From Cellulomonas sp. Root930 (GTDB lineage Bacteria; Actinomycetota; Actinomycetes; Actinomycetales; Cellulomonadaceae): a stretch of 64,000 nucleotides of DNA. Shown one piece after another: positions 8,519-15,833 of the stretch. The stretch lies in contig LMJI01000001.1 of assembly GCA_001429255.1 (NCBI GenBank), forward strand, positions 1,157,256 to 1,221,255, given 5' to 3'. The first letter of the stretch is position 1. Every line of letters starts with the position of its first letter. Position numbers and translations under genes: made by a program. The notes below the pieces were generated by a model. That model worked only from the letters and a program-made list of their open reading frames with translations. It made no database searches and had not been told where the DNA came from.

Positions 8519-8908
8519 ATGACGACTTTCGACGCCCTCGCCGACGAGGGGTTCATCTCCCTGACCACCTTCCGCAAGTCCGGGGTGGGAGTCCCGACGA
8601 CCGTGTGGGTGGGGCGCGACGGCGACTCCCTGCTCGTCACCACGCCGCGGGGCAGCGGGAAGGTCAAGCGGCTCGGCCGCGACCCCCGCGTGGAGATGTC
8701 CCCGAGCAGCCGGTTCGGGAACGTCGACGACGACGCCCCGACGGTGACCGGCGTCGGCCAGATCCTCGACGACGACGCGGCGCGCGAGCGGTGCAACGAC
8801 GTGATGGTCGAGAAGTACGGCCTCGAGTACCGCGTGATGATGGGGATCGAGAAGCTGGGCCGCAAGGGCGACGACAACCGGGTGATCCTGCGCATCACGC
8901 GCGACTGA
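8519..8908 (+). CDS. PPOX-class F420- or flavin-dependent oxidoreductase
   Basis: A 129-residue split-barrel protein of the pyridoxamine 5'-phosphate-oxidase superfamily. The opening LADEGFISLTTFRKSGVGVPTTVWVG and the strand LLVTTPRGSGKVKRLGRDPRVEM are typical of the small actinobacterial F420-dependent group (biliverdin reductase-like and relatives), with the K-x-x-R cofactor-contacting segment. The C-terminal helix ERCNDVMVEKYGLEYRVMMGIEKL packs on the barrel. It probably reduces a quinone-like or tetrapyrrole compound; FMN and F420 usage cannot be separated with certainty. It is followed after 22 bases by the methylase gene. Confidence 0.87.
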   Translation: MTTFDALADEGFISLTTFRKSGVGVPTTVWVGRDGDSLLVTTPRGSGKVKRLGRDPRVEMSPSSRFGNVDDDAPTVTGVGQILDDDAARERCNDVMVEKYGLEYRVMMGIEKLGRKGDDNRVILRITRD

Positions 8909-8930
8909 GCGCGGGCGTAGCCTGCCCGCC

Positions 8931-9707
8931 GTGCCCCTGAGCCACGCGGAGATCACCGCGACCCTGCGTGCTGCCGGCTGCGTGTTCGCCGAGGACGAGG
9001 CGACGCTCCTGCTCGAGACGGGGTCCGACGACCTCGAAGGGCTGGTGGCCCGACGCGTCGCCGGGGAGCCGCTCGAGGTCATCGTCGGGTGGGCGGAGTT
9101 CTGCGGGCTGCGGATCGGGATCGACCCCGGGGTGTTCGTGCCGCGCCGCCGCACCGAGCTCCTGGTCCGGGAGGCCGCGCGGCTGGCCCCGCGGACCGCC
9201 GAGCCGGTCGTGGTGCTGGACCTCTGCTGCGGCTCGGGGGCGCTCGGGGTGGCGCTCGCTCACCTGGTGGGTGCGGTGGAGCTGTACGCGGCCGACGTGG
9301 AGCCCGCGGCGGTCCGCTGCGCGCGCCGGAACGTGGGCGCGGTCGGGGGGCAGGTGTTCGAGGGGGACCTGGACCAGCCGCTGCCGGCGTCGTTGCGCGG
9401 TCGGGTGCAGCTGCTGGTCGCCAACGTGCCGTACGTGCCGACCGACGCGATCGGGCTGATGCCGCCCGAGGCGCGGCTGCACGAGCCGCGGGTCACGCTG
9501 GACGGCGGGTCCGACGGGCTCGAGGTGCTGCGCCGGGTGGCGTCGGTGGCGCCGCGGTGGCTGGTGCGGGGTGGTCACCTGCTGGTGGAGACCAGCGAGG
9601 GGCAGGTCCCGGCCGCGGTCGAGGCGTTCACGCGCGCGGGGCTGCTGCCGCGGGTGGTGGTCGACGAGGACGCGGGGGCCACGGTGGTCGTCGGGACCCT
9701 GCCGTAG
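8931..9707 (+). CDS. PrmC-related N5-glutamine methyltransferase-like protein
   Basis: A 258-residue class I SAM methyltransferase with an N-terminal helical domain (residues 1-60) like that of PrmC/HemK. Motif I is VVLDLCCGSGALGVALA (about residue 88-104). The acidic end of strand 2 is AADVEP. The catalytic loop is NVPYVPTDAI, where PrmC proper has NPPY; this variant is usual in the PrmC-related family sometimes labelled putative protein N5-glutamine methyltransferase. The RRRTELLV block precedes the domain. Start GTG 8931. True release-factor methylation is doubtful because the second Pro of the signature is replaced; the substrate is unknown. Confidence 0.82.
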   Translation: MPLSHAEITATLRAAGCVFAEDEATLLLETGSDDLEGLVARRVAGEPLEVIVGWAEFCGLRIGIDPGVFVPRRRTELLVREAARLAPRTAEPVVVLDLCCGSGALGVALAHLVGAVELYAADVEPAAVRCARRNVGAVGGQVFEGDLDQPLPASLRGRVQLLVANVPYVPTDAIGLMPPEARLHEPRVTLDGGSDGLEVLRRVASVAPRWLVRGGHLLVETSEGQVPAAVEAFTRAGLLPRVVVDEDAGATVVVGTLP

Positions 9708-9753
9708 GGCTGCCGGACTGCGGCATCTCGCGGGTGGGGGGCATGATCAGCCC

Positions 9754-11454
9754 GTGACCGATGCGTACGCCGGGCCCGAGGGGCAGGCCGACCCGACGTA
9801 CCAGCGGTTCGCGCGCCTCGCCCAGGCCTTCGTCGGCGCACCCGTGTCGCTCGTGTCGTTCGTCGACGACGTCGGTCAGGTGTTCCCCGGTGCCCTCGGG
9901 CTGCCCGAGCCCTGGATGTCGCGGCGCGGGACCGAGCTGTCCCACTCGTTCTGCCAGTACGTGGTGAGCTCGGACGCGCCGCTCGTGGTCGCCGACGCGC
10001 GCGACGTCGACTTCCTGCGCGACAACCTCGCGATCCCGGACCTGAGCGCGATCGCCTATGCCGGCTTCCCGCTGCACGACCTGGACGGGCGGGCGGTCGG
10101 CTCCCTGTGCGCGATCGACGACCAGCCGCGGGAGTGGACGCCGGAGGAGCTCGCGGTGCTCTCCGACCTCGCGCAGGCGTGCTCGTCGGAGGTCCAGCTG
10201 CGGGCGCTCGGCGATCGGGCGCGACGGGCGCAGCGCTCGGCCACGCAGAGCGACCGGCACGCCCGCCTGATGCTCCTCATGTCGGAGGCGTTCGCGGACG
10301 CGGTGTCGGTGGACGACGTGCTGGACACGATCCAGCGCGTGGCGGTGACGGCGGCCGGCTCGCGGCGGACCGCCGTGGCCGTGGTGCACGAGCAGGTCCT
10401 CCGCTGGGTGCGGTACGAGCAGGTCGACGGCGTGCCCGCGGCTCTCTGGGGAGACGTGCCGCTGTCCGACACGCGGTGGCCGTCCGTGGCGGCGGTGACC
10501 GGCGACGGGCCGCAGATCTTCGAGGACGGCGCGGCGATGGCGGCCGCCTTCCCGTCGACCGCCGGACTGGGTGGTGACGGGGCGCTCGCGATCCTGCCGC
10601 TGACTGCGGCCACCGGGGTGCTCGGCGCCGTCCTGCTGCGCTGGCAGCTGCCCCGCGGGATGGACGGCGAGCTGCGGTCCGTCCTGAGCGCGCTGGCCGC
10701 GTACGCCGCCCTGGCGCTCGACCGGGCGCAGCTGCTGGAGGAGCGGCGCGAGGTCGCGCACGTGCTGCAGGCCGCGATGCTGACCGACCTGCCGACGGTC
10801 GACGGCCTCACGATCAGCGCGGCGTACGCCCCGGCCTCGACCGGCGAGGACGTCGGCGGGGACTGGTACGACGCCATCGCGCTGCCCGACGGGTCGACGG
10901 CGCTGATGATCGGCGACGTGACCGGGCACGACATGGGCGCTGCCGCGCTCATGGGGCAGCTCAGGTCGATGCTGCGCGGGCTGACCTGGACGTTCCAGGA
11001 GCCGCCCGGCGCCATCCTGCGGCGGCTGGACGACGCGAACCTGGGCGTGGGGCTGCGGGCGACGGGCTCGGCCGTGCTGGCGCACCTGGACCCGGTCGGC
11101 GCCGACGGCGGGCGCGAGCTGCGCTGGTCCAGCGCCGGGCACCCCCCTCCCGTGGTGCTCCGCAGCGACGGTGCGGCCGTCGAGCTGGAGGGCACACCCG
11201 ACCTGCTCCTGGGGTTCCGGTCGGGGGCTGTCCGCCGGGACCACACGGTGGTCCTGTACCCCGGCGACGTGCTCGTGCTCTACACGGACGGCCTGGTGGA
11301 GCGCCGGCGGGAGAACCTCCGCGCGGGCCTGGCCCGGCTGGTCGCCACGGTGCAGACCGTGGTCCCGGGAGACCCGTGGGCGCTGATCGAGGCCCTGGCT
11401 CCGTCGACCCTCCGGCGCGACGACGTCGCCGTCCTGACGGTCACCCTCGGATGA
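9754..11454 (+). CDS. GAF-GAF-PP2C (SpoIIE/RsbU-type) signalling phosphatase
   Basis: A 566-residue soluble sensor phosphatase. An N-terminal GAF domain (about 10-150, with PVSLVSFVDD and GFPLHDLDGRAVGSLCAIDDQPREWT) is followed by a second, more divergent GAF (about 170-325). A PPM/SpoIIE domain (about 345-566) has the metal-binding GEDVGGDWYDA, IGDVTGHDMGAAALM, SSAGHPPPVVL, LYTDGLVERR and DDVAVLTV. The domain dephosphorylates anti-anti-sigma factors in partner-switching pathways; no partner gene lies nearby. It starts at GTG 9754 and overlaps the AlkD-like gene by ATGA. Confidence 0.93.
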   Translation: MTDAYAGPEGQADPTYQRFARLAQAFVGAPVSLVSFVDDVGQVFPGALGLPEPWMSRRGTELSHSFCQYVVSSDAPLVVADARDVDFLRDNLAIPDLSAIAYAGFPLHDLDGRAVGSLCAIDDQPREWTPEELAVLSDLAQACSSEVQLRALGDRARRAQRSATQSDRHARLMLLMSEAFADAVSVDDVLDTIQRVAVTAAGSRRTAVAVVHEQVLRWVRYEQVDGVPAALWGDVPLSDTRWPSVAAVTGDGPQIFEDGAAMAAAFPSTAGLGGDGALAILPLTAATGVLGAVLLRWQLPRGMDGELRSVLSALAAYAALALDRAQLLEERREVAHVLQAAMLTDLPTVDGLTISAAYAPASTGEDVGGDWYDAIALPDGSTALMIGDVTGHDMGAAALMGQLRSMLRGLTWTFQEPPGAILRRLDDANLGVGLRATGSAVLAHLDPVGADGGRELRWSSAGHPPPVVLRSDGAAVELEGTPDLLLGFRSGAVRRDHTVVLYPGDVLVLYTDGLVERRRENLRAGLARLVATVQTVVPGDPWALIEALAPSTLRRDDVAVLTVTLG

Positions 11455-12167
11455 GCACCGCCGTCGCTCGTCTCGTGGCGCTGGCCGACCCGGAGCGCGC
11501 GGCGGGGATGGCGGCGTTCTTCAAGACCGGACCCGGGGGGTACGGCGAGGGCGACCAGTTCCTCGGGCTGACCGTCCCGCAGGTGACCGCGGTCGCCAGG
11601 GAGCACCTCGGCCTGCCGGTCGCCGCCGTGGAGGAGCTGCTCGAGGACGACCGGCACGAGGTGCGGCTGCTGGCGCTGAAGATCATGGCGATCGAGTGCG
11701 CGGCGAAGCGGACCTCGTCGGAGCGGCGGCGCGAGCTGCTCGACCTGTACCTGCGGCGCACCGACCGCGTGAACAACTGGGACCTGGTCGACGCCAGCGC
11801 GCCGGACGTGCTCGGTCGCGCGGTACTGGCCGGCCTGCCGACCGACGTGCTCTACCGCCTGGCCGCCTCGGACCTCCTGTGGGAGCGGCGCATCGCGATC
11901 GTCGGGACGTTCCCGCTCATCCGTGCCGGGTCCCTGGACCACACGTTCGCGCTGGCCGCGCTGCTGGAACCGGACCGGCACGACCTCATTCACAAGGCGA
12001 TCGGGTGGATGCTGCGCGAGGCCGGCAAGAAGGACGAGGCGCGGCTCCTGGCCTACCTCGACGCGCACGCCGCGACGATGCCCCGGACCACCCTGCGGTA
12101 CTCGCTGGAGCGGCTGGACTCCGAGGTCCGGACGCACTACATGCAGGCGAAGCAGCGGGTCAGCTGA
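11451..12167 (+). CDS. DNA alkylation repair protein (AlkD-like HEAT-repeat)
   Basis: A 238-residue all-helical protein of the AlkC/AlkD DNA-glycosylase group. It has the conserved FFKTGPGGYGEGDQFLGLTVPQ opening and HEAT-like repeats containing RLLALKIMAI and NNWDLVDASAPDVLG. The Asp-Trp region supplies the aromatic/acidic residues that AlkD uses to excise bulky or cationic alkylated bases without flipping them. The C-terminal KAIGWMLREAGKKDEARLLAYL is also typical. It is coupled to the phosphatase gene by a four-base overlap and overlaps the convergent VOC gene by eight bases. Confidence 0.92.
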   Translation: MSTAVARLVALADPERAAGMAAFFKTGPGGYGEGDQFLGLTVPQVTAVAREHLGLPVAAVEELLEDDRHEVRLLALKIMAIECAAKRTSSERRRELLDLYLRRTDRVNNWDLVDASAPDVLGRAVLAGLPTDVLYRLAASDLLWERRIAIVGTFPLIRAGSLDHTFALAALLEPDRHDLIHKAIGWMLREAGKKDEARLLAYLDAHAATMPRTTLRYSLERLDSEVRTHYMQAKQRVS

Positions 12168-12558
12168 CGATCTCCAGCCAGTGCGGGTTGGTCATGATGC
12201 CCAGGAGGTTGCCGAACGGGTCGACCACCGAGGCGGTGACGAACCCGGCGCCGCGCTCCACGATCCCCTCGTGCTGCGTGGCGCCCAGCTGGAGGAGCCG
12301 CGCGAGGGTGCCCTCGAGGTCGTCGACGTGCCAGGAGACGACGGCCCCGCTGGGGCCACCGGCGCCGGGGACGTAGCGGCGGTCGATGATGCCGAGCTCG
12401 TCGAGGTGGTCGCCGATCCGGAACTCGACGTACCCGTCGCGGACGAAGTACGGCTCGACGCCGAACAGCTCGGCGTACCAGGTGCGGGCGGCGTCGAGGT
12501 CGTCGGCGAAGAAGGAGACGTTGGCGAGGCCACGGAAGGTGTTCGTCGTTGTTGTCAT
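12160..12558 (-). CDS. VOC-superfamily (glyoxalase/bleomycin-resistance fold) protein
   Basis: A 132-residue vicinal-oxygen-chelate protein built of two beta-alpha-beta-beta-beta modules. It opens with LANVSFFADDLDAARTWYAELFG and closes with ERGAGFVTASVVDPFGNLLGIM, the usual D-P-(F/D)-G-N signature. Metal ligands are not obvious at the first strand, so enzymatic activity is uncertain. It is divergently paired with a WYL-domain regulator across a 60-base gap that carries a perfect palindrome, so it is the likely target of that regulator. Confidence 0.88.
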   Translation of the reverse strand: MTTTTNTFRGLANVSFFADDLDAARTWYAELFGVEPYFVRDGYVEFRIGDHLDELGIIDRRYVPGAGGPSGAVVSWHVDDLEGTLARLLQLGATQHEGIVERGAGFVTASVVDPFGNLLGIMTNPHWLEIVS

Positions 12559-12577
12559 GAGTCCAGGATCCTCGGCT

Positions 12578-12600
12578 AAGTGCTCACCGTCTGAGCACTT
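12578..12600. promoter_or_regulatory. Perfect palindromic operator between VOC and WYL genes
   Basis: AAGTGCTCA (12578-12586) is separated by five bases from its exact inverse TGAGCACTT (12592-12600). The site sits midway between the two divergent start codons. The symmetry is seen directly. Binding by the adjacent HTH-WYL protein is inferred from position. Confidence 0.75.
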
Positions 12601-12618
12601 TGTTTGCGACTCTTGACC

Positions 12619-13575
12619 ATGCGCGCAGACCGGTTGGTGGCCACCCTCCTGCTGATGCAGGCGCGCGGCCGGGTGACCGCCGCGGACGTCGCGGACGAGC
12701 TCGAGGTGTCCGTGGCCACCGCCCGGCGCGACCTCGAGGCGCTGTCCACGGCGGGCATCCCGGTCTACCCGCAACCGGGGCGCGGAGGCGGCTGGTCGCT
12801 CGTCGGCGGTGCGCGCACGGACCTCACCGGGCTGACCGCGTCCGAGGCGCAGGCCCTGTTCCTGCTGGTCGGCTCGTCGTCCGACCGGTCCGCCGACGCG
12901 ACCTCCGCCCTGCGCAAGCTCGTCCGGGCGCTGCCGGCGACGTTCCGGGCGGAGGCCGAGGCCGCCGGGAGGGCGGTGCTGGTGGACCCGGTCGGGTGGG
13001 GATCCTCCGCCCGCGCGCGGCAGCCCTGGGTGGAGGAGCTGCAGGGGGCGGTCGTGCGTCGGCGGCAGGTGACGCTCGTGTACAGCGGGCGCGCCGGCGA
13101 GTCCGAGCGGACGGTCGACCCGTGGGCGCTCGTCGACAAGGGCGAGCACTGGTACCTCGTGGCCGGGACGCCCGCGGGCCGGCGGACGTTCCGGCTGGAC
13201 CGGATCATCAGCCTTGCCGTGCTCGACGCCGCGGCGGCGCGGCCCGACGACCTGGACGTGGCCGGGATCTGGGAGTCGGTGGTCGACGAGGTCGAGGAGC
13301 GCCGCTCGCGGGTGACCGCGACCGTGCTGACGACACCGTTCCTCGTGCGCGTGCTCCGAGGTCAGTTCGGGCGGCACGTCACCGTGCTCGGGACCGAGGC
13401 CGACGGTCGGGTGCGGCTCGAGGTGGGGTCGCACACCGCGCGGTCGGTGGCGGAGCACCTGGCGGGGTTCGGGGCGGCCGTCGAGGTGCTGGAGCCCGCC
13501 TCCGTCCGGGCCGAGCTGTCGGTCCTGGGCACGGAGCTGGTCGGGCTGTACGAGGGTGTCGGTGGTCCTCGCTAG
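12619..13575 (+). CDS. YafY-type HTH-WYL transcriptional regulator
   Basis: A 318-residue regulator. Residues 1-55 form an HTH_11/DeoR-like winged helix (RLVATLLLMQARGRVTAADVADELEVSVATARRDLEAL). The WYL domain lies at about 140-215 and includes TVDPWALVDKGEHWYLVAG and RTFRLDRI; here the W-Y-L core reads H-W-Y-L-V. A C-terminal WCX-like extension follows. WYL domains sense ligands such as nucleic acids or nucleotides in many bacterial regulators. The gene is divergent from the VOC gene and followed after ten bases by the DUF3224 gene. Confidence 0.92.
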   Translation: MRADRLVATLLLMQARGRVTAADVADELEVSVATARRDLEALSTAGIPVYPQPGRGGGWSLVGGARTDLTGLTASEAQALFLLVGSSSDRSADATSALRKLVRALPATFRAEAEAAGRAVLVDPVGWGSSARARQPWVEELQGAVVRRRQVTLVYSGRAGESERTVDPWALVDKGEHWYLVAGTPAGRRTFRLDRIISLAVLDAAAARPDDLDVAGIWESVVDEVEERRSRVTATVLTTPFLVRVLRGQFGRHVTVLGTEADGRVRLEVGSHTARSVAEHLAGFGAAVEVLEPASVRAELSVLGTELVGLYEGVGGPR

Positions 13576-13585
13576 CGTGCCGCGC

Positions 13586-13996
13586 ATGATCTCCGAGGGA
13601 ACGTTCACGGTCAGCGGGTTCACGGGCGTGCCGGTCGAGCAGGACGCCGAGCCGGTCAGCACGGCGCTCGCTGTCGGGGTCGCCACGATGGTCAAGCAGT
13701 ACGCGGGCGGCGTCGAGGGGCGGTCCATCACCCTGTTCACGTCGGCGTTCGACCCGGAGCACGGCGTCGGGACGTACGTGGCGATGGAGTCGTTCGAGGG
13801 CACCCTCGACGGACGCGCCGGCACCTTCAACTTCGTCCACGCGGCGTCGACGCACGGCACGGACCGGTACGACGAGCACTTCGCGGTCGTCCCGTCGAGC
13901 GGCACCGGCGAGCTCGCCGGGATCGCGGGCGGGGGCGCGCTGGTGGTGGACGCGGACGGCACGCACCGGATGAGGTTCGACTACACGGTGGGTTGA
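13586..13996 (+). CDS. DUF3224 domain protein
   Basis: A 136-residue protein with the DUF3224 pattern: opening strand GTFTVSGFTGVPVEQD, then FEGTLDGRAGTFNFVHAAS, and closing GTGELAGIAGGGALVVDADGTHRMRFDYTV. The fold resembles allene-oxide-cyclase barrels; the role in bacteria is unknown. It lies ten bases behind the WYL regulator and may be co-transcribed with it. Its 3' end overlaps the convergent SRPBCC gene by 16 bases. Confidence 0.85.
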   Translation: MISEGTFTVSGFTGVPVEQDAEPVSTALAVGVATMVKQYAGGVEGRSITLFTSAFDPEHGVGTYVAMESFEGTLDGRAGTFNFVHAASTHGTDRYDEHFAVVPSSGTGELAGIAGGGALVVDADGTHRMRFDYTVG

Positions 13997-14526
13997 GCGT
14001 CGTGCTCCGCGGCCGCGAGCCGCGCGAACGTCAGGAGCTGCTTGCGCATCATCACGAGGTCGCCCCACGCGAGCAGCCAGGCGCCGACCGCTCCCAGCCG
14101 GGTGGTCGGCTCCGGGCTCCGGAGCACCGCCACCAGCCGGGTGCGCGCCGGGCCCGCCGGGAGCACCGCGTAGGTGACGGCGACGTCCCCGAACACCCGC
14201 GTGCCGGCCGCGTTCATCCGCACGGTCAGGTGCTCGCCAGGGGCGAACGAGACGAGCGTGAAGATCCGCGAGAACGTCTGGCCGACCTCCAGGTCCCACG
14301 TCCACGGCACAGGCACGCGCGGGCTGCGTCGGCCGCCGTTGTCGATCCAGTCGTAGCTGTAGGGCGCCACGCGGAACTGGCACACCCACCGGAACACCAC
14401 GTCGGGGGGCGCCTCGACGTCCACCCCGCGGAACAGTCGTCGCGCGGGTGCGGGGACGAGGTCGTCGCACGGGTACGAGCGCCGCTGCTCGGACCCGGTC
14501 ACGCCCCACGCCGTCGCGATCGTCAT
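13981..14526 (-). CDS. SRPBCC-fold protein
   Basis: A 181-residue protein with a START-like fold: GVDVEAPPDVVFRWVCQFRVAPYSYDWIDN, then a long middle section with LVSFAPGEHLTVRMN and VTYAVLPAGPARTRLVAVLR, and a basic/hydrophobic C-terminal helix (WGDLVMMRKQLLTFARLAA). The YSYDWIDNGGRRSP block is typical of a polyketide-cyclase-like subgroup in actinobacteria. ATG 14526 is preferred over a GTG three codons upstream because neither has a clear ribosome site and ATG is the commoner choice. Ligand unknown. Confidence 0.78.
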   Translation of the reverse strand: MTIATAWGVTGSEQRRSYPCDDLVPAPARRLFRGVDVEAPPDVVFRWVCQFRVAPYSYDWIDNGGRRSPRVPVPWTWDLEVGQTFSRIFTLVSFAPGEHLTVRMNAAGTRVFGDVAVTYAVLPAGPARTRLVAVLRSPEPTTRLGAVGAWLLAWGDLVMMRKQLLTFARLAAAEHDAQPTV

Positions 14527-14580
14527 GGCAGTCACGCTAGGGGGAGCCGGGTACGGGCGCCCCGACCCCTCAGCGGGCTC

Positions 14581-14991
14581 TCAGCGCGGGAGCGCCCGGA
14601 CCGTGTTGTTGCGGGCGTCGTGGGTCAGCTCCGCCAGGCCGAGCGCCTCGAGCAGCGGCGGCAGGTACATGCCGAACCGTCCGCGGTAGCCCTTGCGCAG
14701 CCCGTACCAGCCGCCCACCGGGTTGGCCTCGTCGCGACCCCACGCCTCGACGGTCCCGGGTGCAGCCGGCTTCTGCTCGTCCGCGGCGCCGAGGGGCACG
14801 GCGCCGCCCTGCTCCAGCAGCCACACGTGCAGGTCGTCGACGGCGCTCAGGTGGTACCTCAGCGTCGTCGAGCCCACCTGGCAGACGAGCGCGGGCGGGT
14901 CGGCGGACTCGTCGCGGTACATCGTGTACGCCGACGAGCCGGGTGCCGTGGTGAGCTGCCAGGGGTCGTCCTGGGTTCCCGTGCCGGCCAT
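14581..14991 (-). CDS. Conserved hypothetical protein, DUF6855-like
   Basis: A 136-residue protein with a very regular composition: GTQDDPWQLTTAPGSSAYTMYRDE, then LVCQVGSTTLRYHLSAVDDLHVWLLEQG, then VPLGAADEQKPAAPGTVEAWGR and GGWYGLRKGYRGRFGMYLPP followed by LGLAELTHDARNNTVRA. I associate this pattern with a small actinobacterial domain (DUF6855) of unknown function; the assignment is from memory. No signal peptide or membrane segment is present. It stands alone, divergent from the next membrane-protein gene. Confidence 0.75.
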   Translation of the reverse strand: MAGTGTQDDPWQLTTAPGSSAYTMYRDESADPPALVCQVGSTTLRYHLSAVDDLHVWLLEQGGAVPLGAADEQKPAAPGTVEAWGRDEANPVGGWYGLRKGYRGRFGMYLPPLLEALGLAELTHDARNNTVRALPR

Positions 14992-15108
14992 CGGTCTCTC
15001 CCTCGGACGTCGCGAAGCGTGTCGGTCCACTATCGACCCGGCGGGCGGTCCTGCGCAGTGTCCGAAGCGCCCGATACGCTCGCGACCGGCATCGACGCAG
15101 GAGGCTGG

Positions 15109-15651
15109 ATGAGCGGGCTGGTGGCTGCAGGACTGGTGAGCGCGGTGTCGGACGAGCCCTGGTACGTGGTCGTCGCGACCCTCGGACCGCTGGTGGCGGC
15201 CATCGGCGCGATCGGCGCGCTGATCGTCGGGATCCTCACGGTGCGGCAGCGCACGGCCGCCGACTCGCGGTCGCAGTGGTGGGCGCGCGTGCAGTGGGCG
15301 GTGGACCTGGCGTTCTCCGCGGACGAGAGCAGGCGGGCGATCGGTCTGGACGCCCTCGTGCTGCTCGCGTCCTCGCCGCTGGCCGGCCCCGACGACGACG
15401 CGTTCCTGGCGGGCCTGTCGCTCGACGTCCTCGACGCCGCCGAGGAGCGGGGGGCCGGCGACGACGCGGACTTCGTGCCCGTCGACGACGACCGGACGCC
15501 GGTGCGACCGTCCTCGGCCCGGCCGGTGGTGCGGGTGTCGCGGTCCGAGGTCGCGGCCGCGCGGCTGCGCGTGGTCACCGACCGCGGGCGTGGGCGGCCC
15601 ACGCCGTCGTGGATCGCGCGGCTGGCCCAGACGAGCGACGTCCGCCACTGA
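15109..15651 (+). CDS. Single-span membrane protein of unknown function
   Basis: A 180-residue protein with one clear transmembrane helix near the N-terminus (WYVVVATLGPLVAAIGAIGALIVGILTVRQ). A cytoplasmic part follows, first alpha-helical (WARVQWAVDLAFSADESRRAIGLDALVLLAS), then acidic, with a basic C-terminal tail. The start codon has a good ribosome site (AGGAGG) about eight bases upstream. Proteins of this layout occur in many actinobacteria as unnamed hypotheticals. No function can be proposed. Confidence 0.75.
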   Translation: MSGLVAAGLVSAVSDEPWYVVVATLGPLVAAIGAIGALIVGILTVRQRTAADSRSQWWARVQWAVDLAFSADESRRAIGLDALVLLASSPLAGPDDDAFLAGLSLDVLDAAEERGAGDDADFVPVDDDRTPVRPSSARPVVRVSRSEVAAARLRVVTDRGRGRPTPSWIARLAQTSDVRH

Positions 15652-15700
15652 CCAGCGGGGATGTCACCCGATCGGGCAAACACTTACCGACCTGTCAGGG

Positions 15701-15728
15701 TTGACACGAGTCACTAGCTGAGTACCTT
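15701..15728 (+). promoter_or_regulatory. Sigma-70-type promoter for the secreted beta-helix gene
   Basis: TTGACA at 15701-15706 and TACCTT at 15723-15728 are separated by 16 bases, and the gene starts 105 bases downstream. The same pair of hexamers recurs with 17-base spacing at 36395-36423. The leader ends in an AGAAAGG ribosome site. No extra operator palindrome was seen. Confidence 0.6.
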
Positions 15729-15833
15729 TCGTCCTGACCGGCACCGAATGTCCGGTCACCGGCGCCAACGGCGGTGCCTCCTCGCGCGCGGGGAGCCGTC
15801 TTGCGACGTCCCCTGTGCGGAGAAAGGTCCCTC

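Noticed and set aside
5462..9154. Very long minus-strand open frame spanning the Usp, permease, small membrane protein and PPOX genes
   Set aside because: Only its left part (the tandem Usp protein) has protein-like composition. The rest is low-complexity Arg/Gly/His sequence antisense or out of frame to well-supported genes, as expected at such high GC.
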